From NCBI GenBank assembly GCA_963833375.1, contig CAWHXR010000001.1:744001-808000 (forward strand): a DNA stretch of 64,000 nt, given 5' to 3'. The translations under genes and the position numbers were made by a program. A model generated the notes under the pieces. It made no database searches, was not told the origin of the DNA, and saw nothing but the letters and a program-made list of their open reading frames with translations. How positions within the stretch are numbered: the stretch's first letter is position 1; each line of letters begins with the position of its first letter. Below, piece by piece: positions 17,539-24,565 of this stretch. This DNA comes from DASUPK01 sp963833375 (GTDB lineage Bacteria > Actinomycetota > Thermoleophilia > Solirubrobacterales > 70-9).

Positions 17539-18525
17539 TCAAGCGGTGAGCCAGGAGACGGCGTTGTCGACCATCATCGTCCGCTCCTGCTCCTCGGTCA
17601 TCCCGGCCTCGCGCAGCTCGGGGAGAACCTTCCCGGGGACGATCCGGATCGTCCAGTCCTTGGCCATGCCGGCGGCGACGAGCTGCTCGATCACCGACGG
17701 CGGGAACCAGTCGAGCGTCGCGCACGAGTCCGCGGAGAGGAAGGCGCGGTCGGCGTAGCCGCGCTCGAGCAGGGCCTTGGTCGTGTCCTGCCGCTTCTCG
17801 TAGGGCAGGAAGAGCTCGAGGCCGTAGCGGTCCAGGCCGATCCAGACGCCCTTCTCCAGCACGCCCTCGATGTAGCCGAGGTCGTCGGTGTCGCCGGTGT
17901 GCGCCATCTGGACCTTGGCGGTGTCGACGCCCTCCTCCTCGAAGATCTCGATCTGGCGCGGGCCGGTGTTGCTGGCGGGACGGGAGTGGGCCATGATCGG
18001 CGCGCCGGTCTGGACGCTTGCCCTCGCCGCGGCCCGGTGGATCTTCTCGATGTTCTCGTTGACCCCGGGCTCGTCCGCCGCGCATTTGATGAACGCGGCC
18101 TTGATCTCAGTCCCCTGGATGCCCTTCTCGATGTCGGAGACGAAGAGCTCGGCGATCTGGTCGGGATCGCGGCTGAGGAGGAACTGGGGGAGATGGTCGT
18201 ACGTGTAGACGCCTGTGCAGGGCACGACCTGCAGGCCGGTCTTCTCCGAGACCCGCCGCATGAAGTCGATGTCGCGGCCGAGGAACATCGCGGTCGGGTC
18301 GCAGATCGTCTTGACGCCGAGGTCCAGCGCGGCCCTGGCCTCCCGGACCGCGATCTCGAAGTCGCCTCCGGCCGGTACGGCGTAGGGCTCGTCCTCCTTG
18401 GCCGTCCCGGCGTCGGGCCACTGATCGTGGACGGCCTCGTCGCGGGTGCGCAGATGCTCGTGGATCAGGGTCGTGCCGAGCTGATCCGCCTCGATCGGCC
18501 CGGTCACCGTCTGTACCTGCGCCAT
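17539..18525 (-). CDS. Phosphotriesterase-family metal-dependent hydrolase
   Basis: 328 residues, amidohydrolase superfamily, PTE/lactonase group. Ligands in order: HxH in TLIHEHLR, the bridging carboxylated Lys in AAFIKCAADEPG, His in PIMAHSRPAS and in AHTGDT, and the final Asp in FLSADSC. These define a binuclear metal site on a TIM barrel. Family members hydrolyse lactones or phosphotriesters; the natural role here is unknown, with N-acyl homoserine or other lactones possible. Start set at MAQVQTVTG, the usual PTE N-terminus; a longer frame upstream has no family match. Convergent with tadA. Confidence 0.82.
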   Translation of the reverse strand: MAQVQTVTGPIEADQLGTTLIHEHLRTRDEAVHDQWPDAGTAKEDEPYAVPAGGDFEIAVREARAALDLGVKTICDPTAMFLGRDIDFMRRVSEKTGLQVVPCTGVYTYDHLPQFLLSRDPDQIAELFVSDIEKGIQGTEIKAAFIKCAADEPGVNENIEKIHRAAARASVQTGAPIMAHSRPASNTGPRQIEIFEEEGVDTAKVQMAHTGDTDDLGYIEGVLEKGVWIGLDRYGLELFLPYEKRQDTTKALLERGYADRAFLSADSCATLDWFPPSVIEQLVAAGMAKDWTIRIVPGKVLPELREAGMTEEQERTMMVDNAVSWLTA

Positions 18526-18659
18526 GGAGCGATGCAGCCTATTCGACGCTTGATTCGGGCTGACCCCCGTCTGCAACTCGTGCCCGCGCAAGCAGGACTG
18601 CACCGATTCGCACACCGGCCGCGAGCTCTCGCACCCTCGATCCCTGGCCGCACTCCGAG

Positions 18660-18920
18660 GTGGGCCGGTTCCACCGCGGCATCGCGGTCGCGATCGTCTG
18701 CTTCGGGATCCTCGTGATCGGGGCGGGGGTGGCCCTCAACCACGGCGCGGCGGACCTGGCCGTCCTCGGAGGCGCGCTCCTGCTCTCGACGCTGGTCGGC
18801 CTCTACCTGCTCGCCGACTTCCGCTCGGCGCCGAGCGGATTCCCGTGGGCGGAGGGCGAGCGGAGCGGGCCGGCCCCGGTCCCGCCTCAGCCCGAGCGCT
18901 CCACGTCGTCGATCCTCTGA
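18660..18920 (+). CDS. Small two-helix membrane protein
   Basis: 86 residues from a GTG: two hydrophobic segments (IAVAIVCFGILVIGAGVAL and LAVLGGALLLSTLVGLYLL) joined by a short polar turn, then a Pro-rich cytosolic tail. No family recognised. Its last 34 nt overlap the convergent hemerythrin gene. It is divergent from the phosphotriesterase-like gene. Start is uncertain; no good ribosome site or -10 box was seen. Confidence 0.45.
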   Translation: MGRFHRGIAVAIVCFGILVIGAGVALNHGAADLAVLGGALLLSTLVGLYLLADFRSAPSGFPWAEGERSGPAPVPPQPERSTSSIL

Positions 18921-19327
18921 GCCAGCTCGCCGAGCTCGTCAGCCGGCAGGCGCTCCTCGATCATCGGGAAGAGCACCCGCTCCTCGTGACGGACGTGGTC
19001 GTTGAGCATCTCCCCGAGCGCGTTCAGATCGCCGGGGGCAGGGGCCGCGGCGCCCTCCAGGTCGGCTGCGCGGCGACGGATCTCGACGTGGTCTGTCAGG
19101 ACGCGCACGACGGCGGGGTCGGTCGGATCGACGTGGCGAGCCGATCCGGGCAGCAGCACGTCCTCCTCGATACGGAAGTGCAGCGCGCCGTGCTCATGCC
19201 AGAAGCCGAGGAACTCGTCCCTCGCCCGCTCGGCGCCGGCGTCGGTCGCCCTGCGCAGCTTCAGGGCCGCCTCGAGGGCCCGGTGGTGGTCGCGGGAGAG
19301 CTGCTGAAGGGCCTCGCTGCGCTTCAT
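18887..19327 (-). CDS. Hemerythrin HHE-domain protein
   Basis: 146 residues forming one four-helix hemerythrin-type domain. Iron-ligand candidates appear in order: DHHRALE, HEHGALHFRIEED, TDHVEIR, and LNDHVRHEERVLFPMIEE. Such cytosolic proteins bind a diiron centre and act in oxygen, nitric oxide or iron handling. Start set at MKRSEALQQLSRDHH; the open frame continues upstream only through the tRNA gene. Located immediately downstream (10 nt) of tRNA-Ser(GGA), possibly sharing its transcript. Confidence 0.8.
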   Translation of the reverse strand: MKRSEALQQLSRDHHRALEAALKLRRATDAGAERARDEFLGFWHEHGALHFRIEEDVLLPGSARHVDPTDPAVVRVLTDHVEIRRRAADLEGAAAPAPGDLNALGEMLNDHVRHEERVLFPMIEERLPADELGELAQRIDDVERSG

Positions 19328-19336
19328 CGGATCCAG

Positions 19337-19424
19337 CGGAGAGGGTGGGATTCGAACCCACGAGGCGGTCAACCCGCCCACTCGCTTTCCAAGCGAGCTC
19401 CTTAAGCCACTCGGACACCTCTCC
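19337..19424 (-). tRNA. tRNA-Ser (GGA)
   Basis: 88-nt class II tRNA. Acceptor GGAGAGG pairs with CCTCTCC; anticodon stem CTCGC/GCGAG closes loop TTGGAAA giving anticodon GGA; a long variable arm follows and the T-arm contains GGTTCGAATCC. Discriminator base is G, as in tRNA-Ser. No CCA is encoded. Confidence 0.95.
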
Positions 19425-19437
19425 GGGTGCGCCGCAA

Positions 19438-19443
19438 AGGCTA
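19438..19443 (-). promoter_or_regulatory. Putative -10 box for tRNA-Ser(GGA)
   Basis: TAGCCT on the minus strand, 13 nt ahead of the first base of the tRNA, consistent with a short 5' leader removed by RNase P. Confidence 0.35.
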
Positions 19444-19454
19444 GTCGCTGCGTT

Positions 19455-20288
19455 CTAGCTGATGAAGTAGAACGGATTCGGCAGCTTGAAGCTGCGATCG
19501 GCGTGCCCACCGGCCAGATCGCTCTCCTGATCGCCCACGTTGGCGACGATCCGATATCCCTGCTGCTCGATCGCCGCCCGCTCGCCGCTCTTGAAGGGGA
19601 TCACCGCGTCCCCGCTGGGCTTGAAGAAGACGCCTTGCAGATCGGTGTAGCCGGCGTTGCTGAGGTTCTGCCTGGTCAGCGGCTCGACCAGCGGTGGGCG
19701 CCCCGTGATCGCGAACACCGAGATCCCGGCCGCCCGCGCCTGCCGATACAGATCCAGCGTGGGGCCGATCGCGGGCTGGGTGGTGCTGGTCGCGGCGACG
19801 ATCAGCGCGCCCAAGGCGTTGCTGAAGTTGTTGGCTTCCAGCTGCGTGTAGTTGGAGAGCGAGGTGTCGTCGATGTCGAGGGTGATCGCCAGGTTGAGGG
19901 GCGCGCACTTCCCCGCCACCCGGCTCTTCTTGTTCTTCCTCTTGCCGCTGCACCGGCTCTTCCGCTGCTGACGAAGCGCCTTCGCCTGCCGGAACATGAA
20001 CGACTGCGCCTGGGAATCGACGGAGCTCAGATCAGACTGGTAGGCGCCGCTGTCGTGGTAGGTGCGGAGCGAGGAAGCCAGGTCGGAGATCGCGATCGTT
20101 CCCTGCTCGCCGATCTCGGGCACACCGACACCAGTCGCCCGGATCGAGACCGGGGGGCTCGGCTGGGGCTTGGCGGGCTGCGGCGGCTTCTTCTTCGCGA
20201 TCGCGCCGACTGCGGTCGCCAGGATCGCGCCCAGCGCAACCAGCGCCAGAGCCCGAAGCAGCGTCTTGACCCTCGCTCCCTCTCGCAT
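19455..20288 (-). CDS. Secreted HAD-family acid phosphatase
   Basis: 277 residues with an N-terminal signal/anchor segment (LLRALALVALGAILATAVGAIA) followed by a basic Pro-rich stretch. The HAD nucleophile motif is LDIDDTSLSN (DxDxT), with FAITGRPP (motif II Thr) and a late VGDQESDLAG acidic motif. The spacing resembles class B acid phosphatase / vegetative-storage-protein phosphatases (PF03767), acting outside the membrane on phosphomonoesters. ATG at 20288 was chosen since it directly precedes the signal peptide and follows a TACGAT box by 12 nt. Divergent from the ytoQ-like gene. Confidence 0.78.
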   Translation of the reverse strand: MREGARVKTLLRALALVALGAILATAVGAIAKKKPPQPAKPQPSPPVSIRATGVGVPEIGEQGTIAISDLASSLRTYHDSGAYQSDLSSVDSQAQSFMFRQAKALRQQRKSRCSGKRKNKKSRVAGKCAPLNLAITLDIDDTSLSNYTQLEANNFSNALGALIVAATSTTQPAIGPTLDLYRQARAAGISVFAITGRPPLVEPLTRQNLSNAGYTDLQGVFFKPSGDAVIPFKSGERAAIEQQGYRIVANVGDQESDLAGGHADRSFKLPNPFYFIS

Positions 20289-20349
20289 TCTCGATCCGCG
20301 ATCGTAGTCGCCCAAGGTCCGGCCGAGCAAGCCGGCCCAGCTCACTGAC

Positions 20350-20355
20350 TAAGAT
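20350..20355 (+). promoter_or_regulatory. Leaderless-type -10 box TAAGAT
   Basis: TAAGAT plus 6 nt directly before the ATG of the YtoQ-family gene; no Shine-Dalgarno. Confidence 0.5.
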
Positions 20356-20361
20356 CGCGCG

Positions 20362-20823
20362 ATGGCGTGGAGCGTGTACCTGGCGGGAGAGATCCACTCC
20401 GATTGGCGGGAGCGGATCTCCGAGGGCGCCGAGAAGGCCGGCCTCGATGTCAGTTTCAGCGCCCCGGTCACCGACCACGGCGCCTCTGATGACGTCGGTG
20501 TCGCGATCCTCGGTGAGGAGTCGGAGGGGTTCTGGAAGGACCACAAGGGCGCGGGCGTCAACGCGATCCGCACCCAGACGATGATCCGGCAGGCCGACGT
20601 GGTGGTCGTCCGCTTCGGCGACAAGTACAAGCAGTGGAATGCGGCCTTCGACGCCGGCTTCGCCGCCGCACTCGGCAAGCCGATCATCACCCTCCACGAC
20701 CCCGGGACGACACACGCGCTCAAGGAGATCGATCGCGCCGCGATGGCGACCGCGGAGACCCCCGAGCAGGTCGTCGGCCTGCTCCGCTACGTGCTCGAGG
20801 GCAAGCTGCCCACCGGCACCTAG
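20362..20823 (+). CDS. YtoQ-family protein
   Basis: 153 residues matching the YtoQ family over the full length: VYLAGEIHSDWRERI at the start, a central NAIRTQTMIRQADVVVVRFG and KYKQWNAAFDAGFAAALGKP, then a conserved HDPGTTHALKEIDRAA. The fold resembles nucleoside 2-deoxyribosyltransferase-like proteins, but no function has been demonstrated that I can name. Cytosolic. Followed 52 nt later by tRNA-Ser(CGA). Confidence 0.82.
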   Translation: MAWSVYLAGEIHSDWRERISEGAEKAGLDVSFSAPVTDHGASDDVGVAILGEESEGFWKDHKGAGVNAIRTQTMIRQADVVVVRFGDKYKQWNAAFDAGFAAALGKPIITLHDPGTTHALKEIDRAAMATAETPEQVVGLLRYVLEGKLPTGT

Positions 20824-20875
20824 GCGGCTAGCCTTGGCTTGACCGAGGGTGCTCCGTAGGAGCGACCCGACATAT

Positions 20876-20964
20876 GGAGGGGTGCCGGAGCGGTTGAACG
20901 GGGCGGTCTCGAAAACCGTTAGGGGCCTTTGGGTCCCTCGTGGGTTCGAATCCCACCCCCTCCG
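20876..20964 (+). tRNA. tRNA-Ser (CGA)
   Basis: 89-nt class II tRNA: acceptor GGAGGGG with CCCCTCC, anticodon loop CTCGAAA giving CGA, long variable arm AGGGGCCTTTGGGTCCCT, T-arm GGTTCGAATCC, discriminator G, no encoded CCA. Its 3' 61 nt are duplicated at 24363-24425, marking it as the integration target of a mobile element. Confidence 0.95.
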
Positions 20965-20966
20965 CT
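20904..20966 (+). repeat. Left attachment-site repeat (tRNA-Ser 3' half)
   Basis: 63 nt from the anticodon stem to just past the tRNA end; matches 24363-24425 at 62 of 63 positions (T at 20920 versus C at 24379). Interpreted as the attL-side copy retained inside the functional tRNA. Confidence 0.85.
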
Positions 20967-20976
20967 TGAGAAGCTC

Positions 20977-21002
20977 GGATTCGGCTCTCTGAAGCCGAAT
21001 CC
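20977..21002 (+). terminator. Hairpin after tRNA-Ser(CGA)
   Basis: Perfect 10-bp stem GGATTCGGCT/AGCCGAATCC with loop CTCTGA, beginning 12 nt after the tRNA. No T-tract follows, so intrinsic termination is possible but weak; it may also be a processing or element-borne hairpin. Confidence 0.45.
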
Positions 21003-21548
21003 CGACGAATCGATTGTCCCCGCATCCGCGCTAAGCGCCTCAGGAGACGCGGATCTCGCCCTCTCGGGGCAACGAAATCTGACCCATGAGGCCCCTCGTT
21101 GACTTCCGTTGACCCGGCAATGGCTACAAGACGCCGCCGGAAAACCGCACCGCTTTTGAATGGAATCTGGCGAAGGCGCGGTTTGCGGCCGCTTCTCGCG
21201 GAGGCTGTCGCGCAAAGGAGGAGCGGCGCCAGGGTTATCCCCGGTTCCCCGCCCTTCGTTCAGAGCTAAGCAGCGCAGATGGCTGCCGACCAGGGGGCCG
21301 TCTTGGACTGGGGCGGCGTCGCCGGCAGCAGGGCGACGCTCGTGGCGAACAGCCAGAGAAAGCCGAGGGCAGCGACGAGCAGGAGCAGGGTGAAGGCCGA
21401 GATCCCAGATCAACCAAGCGACGGACAGCACCGAGAGTGCAGCAGTGACCGTACCCGACTGCCGCTCCCGTTCGTGGATGCAGTAGTCGAAGGAAGGCGG
21501 AGTTCGACTCCCGACAGAGCCGCTCGTCACGCAAAAGCGGCGGTTCGA
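21003..21548. other. Gene-poor stretch with a degenerate small membrane-protein frame
   Basis: No intact gene seen. On the minus strand around 21480-21270 two frames join (one extra or missing base near 21400) to give a two-helix hydrophobic sequence ending WSAAICAA, e.g. TAALSVLSVAWLIW then TLLLLVAALGFLWLF, which looks like a broken small membrane protein. No usable start codon was found. The rest shows no codon bias. Confidence 0.35.
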
Positions 21549-21830
21549 TCAGCCGACCTTGAGGTACTCCCGGAGCGCCTTCCGGATCACGGACGAGGTC
21601 GTCTCCTGGTCACGCTCCGCCCGTTCGGCGAGCGCGTCGCGCAGTTCGGGTTCCAAGCGGACCGACTCCACCGTGGCGGGAGCTGAGCCGATCGACGGCC
21701 GCCCCGGCCGCTGGCGGAGCGTCTCCTCGATGTCGTAGCCAGCCTCCGCCTTCTCGGCCAGCCTCTTCACCATCTCGTCCGTGATGGGCTTGCCGCTTGC
21801 CGTCTTCCCATGGGTCCTTTTCTTGGCCAT
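21549..21830 (-). CDS. Ribbon-helix-helix antitoxin
   Basis: 93 residues. Basic N-terminus, a helical middle, then the C-terminal ribbon-helix-helix signature SVRLEPELRDALAERAERDQ followed by TSSVIRKALREYL, the CopG/Arc/MetJ type DNA-binding fold. It starts one base after the stop of the upstream toxin frame, so the pair is a toxin-first operon like brnTA or higBA. As usual, the antitoxin should bind and repress its own promoter and neutralise the toxin through the N-terminal or linker part; that is inferred from the family. Confidence 0.8.
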   Translation of the reverse strand: MAKKRTHGKTASGKPITDEMVKRLAEKAEAGYDIEETLRQRPGRPSIGSAPATVESVRLEPELRDALAERAERDQETTSSVIRKALREYLKVG

Positions 21831-21831
21831 C

Positions 21832-22077
21832 TCAGCCTCCGGGTAGCAGTCGCCGGTACTTCGGCCGCATCCTCATCGCGTGGATGGCGAGCTCCGTGCC
21901 GTCATCGCGGACGATCGTGACGACCTCGAGCAGATCCGCGTTCCGAGCGGGGCCGAGGTACAGGCGCGTGTCGTCTTCCTGATCGTCGATGCTCATCGCG
22001 TGGGCCGTCGCGTGTTCGATGTCCTCGTCGGCGATGCCGTGCTTGCGCGCCCGACGGGTGAATGTCCACCGGAGAAT
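21832..22077 (-). CDS. BrnT/RelE-like toxin, start codon unclear
   Basis: About 81 codons ending in TGA one base before the antitoxin ATG. Readable sequence includes FTRRARKHGIADEDIEHA, LYLGPARNADLLEVVTIV and IHAMRMRPKYRRLLPGG, the pattern of small RelE-fold toxins that accompany RHH antitoxins (distantly BrnT-like: KHGI near the start, a central DxR.LxLG, and a C-terminal R.KYR). The frame is open from a TAG 12 nt before, but there is no ATG or GTG; the only near candidate is ATT at 22077, so either a rare start is used or the true start has been damaged. An internal ATG would remove the first third of the fold. Confidence 0.6.
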   Translation of the reverse strand: MLRWTFTRRARKHGIADEDIEHATAHAMSIDDQEDDTRLYLGPARNADLLEVVTIVRDDGTELAIHAMRMRPKYRRLLPGG

Positions 22078-22323
22078 TGTATTACGAAATTCGGCCTGCT
22101 AAGCGGAATCCGGCACGCCTGCGTACGCGCGGAGACGAGACTCGCGCTGAGGCGCTATCGGCCGGCCGCCTCCCGGATGACCGCGTCGAGCTCGTCGGGG
22201 CTAGATTTGGCCGCGCTCGGCGTCGGGTGGGGTGCATGGTGCCAAGGTGTGAACGCCGGTCACGAACTGGCATCCGCCGGGCCGCAGCGCGGTCGAGCGG
22301 GTCGGCGGCCAGAGTTCCTGCGA
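22078..22323. other. Spacer between toxin and methyltransferase
   Basis: No intact gene. A minus-strand frame of about 37 codons ending at 22155 (SPDELDAVIREAAGR then stop) looks like the C-terminal tail of a lost protein, but a stop cuts it upstream. Confidence 0.3.
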
Positions 22324-23103
22324 CTACTTAATGCCGAAGATCGCGACGAGGCGTGCCCACCGGCGCAGGGCGGGAAAGCGGCCGAGCGCCGCGTCATCGA
22401 ATCGGCGCAGGCGCGGAAACCGATGATTGAACCCGAAGCCCCGCTCGATCATGCTGAGAAGCTGACATTCCCGAAACCAGTAGCGTGAGAAACCACGTCC
22501 CCAGGCTTCTATCTCGGCGTAGCTGAGGGGCCGATCGGCGCCGCGGGGAGTCTTGTAGGGATAAGGCAGACGATCCCGCGCAAACCGGAGCACCGGGTTC
22601 ATTCCCATCGGCTCCCTGAAGAACGCCTTCCCGTCCGGCTTGATGACACGAGTGAGCTCAGGCCCGGCGCGGTCGACCTCGAGATGATGCAGGACCGACG
22701 TCCCAAACGCCATGTCGAAACGCTCGTCTGGGAATGGAAGCTCTTCGGCCGGTGTGACCACCGTGTTGAGCGTGACGCCGTTCAGCTCGGCACGGTGGCG
22801 CGTATGCTCGATCGATTCGGGCGAGAGGTCCGTGGCAGTGACCAGCGCACCGCAACGTGCCAGCAGGACCGCGTAGCGCCCGCGGCCGCAGCCCAGCTCC
22901 AGCACGCTCTTCCCGTTCAGGTCACCGACGAAGTTCTCAACCTCGGCGGCGACGAAGCTCATTTCGTCGTCCCCTTCGACGGCTGCACGGAAGGTGATGT
23001 CCGGGGGCAGCAAGTCGTCGGCTGTCAGCTCCTTCGCGGCCAGCTGGTCCCACTTCGCACGCTCTTCGGCGTGCTTCTTCTCAAGCTCCACGCGATCTCC
23101 CAT
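22324..23103 (-). CDS. Class I SAM-dependent methyltransferase
   Basis: 259 residues. Motif I SVLELGCGRGRYAVLLA at about residue 65, ATDLSPESIEHTR for the SAM ribose, FDMAFGTSVLHHLE (motif IV) and a C-terminal substrate domain ending in a basic helix (RRWARLVAIFGIK). Such Methyltransf_11 enzymes often act on small molecules, lipids or sugars. It is the only large intact gene inside the tRNA-bounded element, so it is a likely cargo gene. Function unknown. Confidence 0.75.
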   Translation of the reverse strand: MGDRVELEKKHAEERAKWDQLAAKELTADDLLPPDITFRAAVEGDDEMSFVAAEVENFVGDLNGKSVLELGCGRGRYAVLLARCGALVTATDLSPESIEHTRHRAELNGVTLNTVVTPAEELPFPDERFDMAFGTSVLHHLEVDRAGPELTRVIKPDGKAFFREPMGMNPVLRFARDRLPYPYKTPRGADRPLSYAEIEAWGRGFSRYWFRECQLLSMIERGFGFNHRFPRLRRFDDAALGRFPALRRWARLVAIFGIK

Positions 23104-23395
23104 TCGAACATGGACGCTGCGCTGGCCCCGCTAGCTCCGGCTGTATCCATCGCCAACATTCGTCTGGCGCGGATCCCGATGAGCTCGGCGATAACCAGGC
23201 AACGGAACGCCGATCCTTCGGCGTGGACCCGCCGGTCGGCAATTCGGTCGTGAAGAGAGTACTGGAGGTCGGCATCGAGACGCTCGCGCCCGCCCGCTCG
23301 AGTAGCGAACTGGCCACGTCTGGCGAGGTCGCGTCCCACCATCCGGGTAATTTCGCCCGGGCGTAGCTCCTCGATCGGCTGATCCTAGGCGGCGA
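23104..23395. other. Non-coding stretch inside the element
   Basis: Several open frames exist on both strands but none has a family match, codon bias or a start with a ribosome site. I see nothing supportable here. Confidence 0.3.
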
Positions 23396-23662
23396 TCACC
23401 TCCTCCGTCTCCTCGTCGTCAGTGGCTCCGCAGAGCCACGGCGGATCTGCTCGATCTCGGCGACGATTCGCGGGGTCATCCGAACCCCACGCCAGCCCCG
23501 GGAGGCGAGCTCGATCACCGCCCAGTTCAAAGACAGCGCCAAGGTCTCGCCGGGAAGCGGCCGATCACCTTGGTGCGGCGGCGGACCTCGACGAAGCTGC
23601 GCTCGAGCAGGTTGGTGGAGCGGAGCCGCTTGCGGTGCCCGGAGGGGAACCGCAACCCCTCG
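23396..23662 (-). pseudogene. IS256 (mutator)-family transposase, C-terminal fragment
   Basis: Only the last ~85 codons remain. Recognisable: LRFPSGHRKRLRSTNLLERSF followed by EVRRRTKVIGRFPG and ALSLNWAVIELASRGWRG, the typical end of mutator-type transposases (R-x-R-x-T-N-x-x-E-R motif, RRRTKVIGRFP). One base is missing near 23555 (GRFPG/ETLALS are in different frames). The N-terminal DDE catalytic part is absent, so it is dead. No terminal inverted repeats were found. Confidence 0.7.
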
Positions 23663-23694
23663 GTCGTTCCAAGAAAGGATGAAACGGCGACACC

Positions 23695-24060
23695 GTGCAC
23701 CAGGCGCTCGAAGCGTGGAACCGCCGGGACCTCGATGCTGCCGTTCGCGCCTTCCACGAGGATGCGGAGGTTCACTTCATCGGCGGCTTCGAAGACCTCG
23801 TCGGAGAGGAGTTCCACGGTCGCGAGGCGATCATCGCCTCTGGCGCGACATCCTGGGGGACCATCGGCGGTCCGCTCGAGTCCATGCTCGACGCGGGCGA
23901 GCGAGTCACCGTCATCTCGACCCTTGAAGGGACCGGAGCGGAGAGCGGTGCTGCCACCCGATTGAGGTTCGGGCAGGTTTGGACGTTCCGCGACGGAAGG
24001 GTGATCCGGCTGGACTTCTACTACGAGCCGAGCGAGGCCCTCGAAGCCGCCGGGCTGCGA
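23695..24060 (+). pseudogene. SnoaL-like (NTF2-fold) protein, 5' truncated
   Basis: From GTG 23695 the frame reads HQALEAWNRRDLDAAVRAFHEDAEVHF, HGREAIIA and WTFRDGRVIRLDFYYEPSEALEAAGL, a typical actinobacterial SnoaL-like domain, but it lacks the first ~10 residues (compare the intact relative at 60750-61175) and abuts the transposase fragment. The frame runs on to 24633 with no family content after AAGL, so the natural stop has been lost. I treat it as a remnant split by the insertion sequence. Confidence 0.6.
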
Positions 24061-24362
24061 AATAGCCCAATCACTCGGGTTGACACCGTGCGGTCGGCAA
24101 GACCGGCGCGGCCGGTGCACCTGGCGCCCCGGAGCGCGGGTGCCAACGGCTGCGCTCGCGCCCACGCGCTGGTCCGCCCGGCCGTGAGGCGTGCGAACGC
24201 GATATCAGGGGCCGCCGATCCTTCAGTGCTGATTCCGCGTGAAAGGGGCAGCGCTGCGGACAGCCAGAGAGGTGCAATGGCTTTCGTTTCGGTTTCGTTC
24301 CCCCTCGCGTTCCCCCAGTTCTCACGTTTCGCTTGTTTGCAGGGTTTTCCCCAGATGCTGGC
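24061..24362. other. Non-coding end of the element
   Basis: About 300 nt with lower GC in places (runs such as TTTCGTTTCGGTTTCG near 24285). No gene, tRNA or convincing hairpin seen. It separates the SnoaL remnant from the right attachment repeat. Confidence 0.35.
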
Positions 24363-24425
24363 CGGTCTCGAAAACCGTCAGGGGCCTTTGGGTCCCTCGT
24401 GGGTTCGAATCCCACCCCCTCCGCT
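24363..24425 (+). repeat. Right attachment-site repeat (tRNA-Ser 3' half copy)
   Basis: 63-nt copy of 20904-20966 with a single mismatch (C24379). It contains the 3' part of tRNA-Ser(CGA) but no 5' half, so it is not a functional tRNA; it marks the right end of the element. Confidence 0.85.
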
Positions 24426-24549
24426 AGACCCGTTTGGGGCGAAGAGCTGCGAAATCCGCTGGGCGAGCGCCCGGTCAGGGCAATGGGCGCCTATCGGGAC
24501 GGCGGCTGGCGCAGGATTGGCCGGGGTGTGGCCGAGGACCAGATCGTCG

Positions 24550-24555
24550 TACGGT
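24550..24555 (+). promoter_or_regulatory. Putative -10 box TACGGT
   Basis: TACGGT 10 nt before the ATG at 24566, supporting that start for the acetyltransferase gene. Confidence 0.35.
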
Positions 24556-24565
24556 TCGGGGGCCA

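Larger units (their letters stand above)
20967..24425. mobile_element. Decayed tRNA-Ser-integrated element (3.5 kb)
   Basis: Region between the two 63-nt tRNA-Ser(CGA) repeats. It holds a two-gene toxin-antitoxin module, a SAM methyltransferase, a fragment of an IS256-type transposase, a SnoaL remnant and long non-coding or degenerate stretches. Coding density is far lower than in the rest of the window. No integrase gene could be found, so the element is most likely a deletion remnant that can no longer move alone. Confidence 0.75.

Noticed and set aside
22062..22331. An 89-codon plus-strand frame starting MSTGELYYEIR
   Set aside because: It begins inside the start region of the toxin on the other strand, has an arginine-rich shadow composition and no family match.
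24363..24425. Second tRNA-Ser gene
   Set aside because: Only the 3' half is present, so it cannot fold as a tRNA; it is an attachment-site copy.
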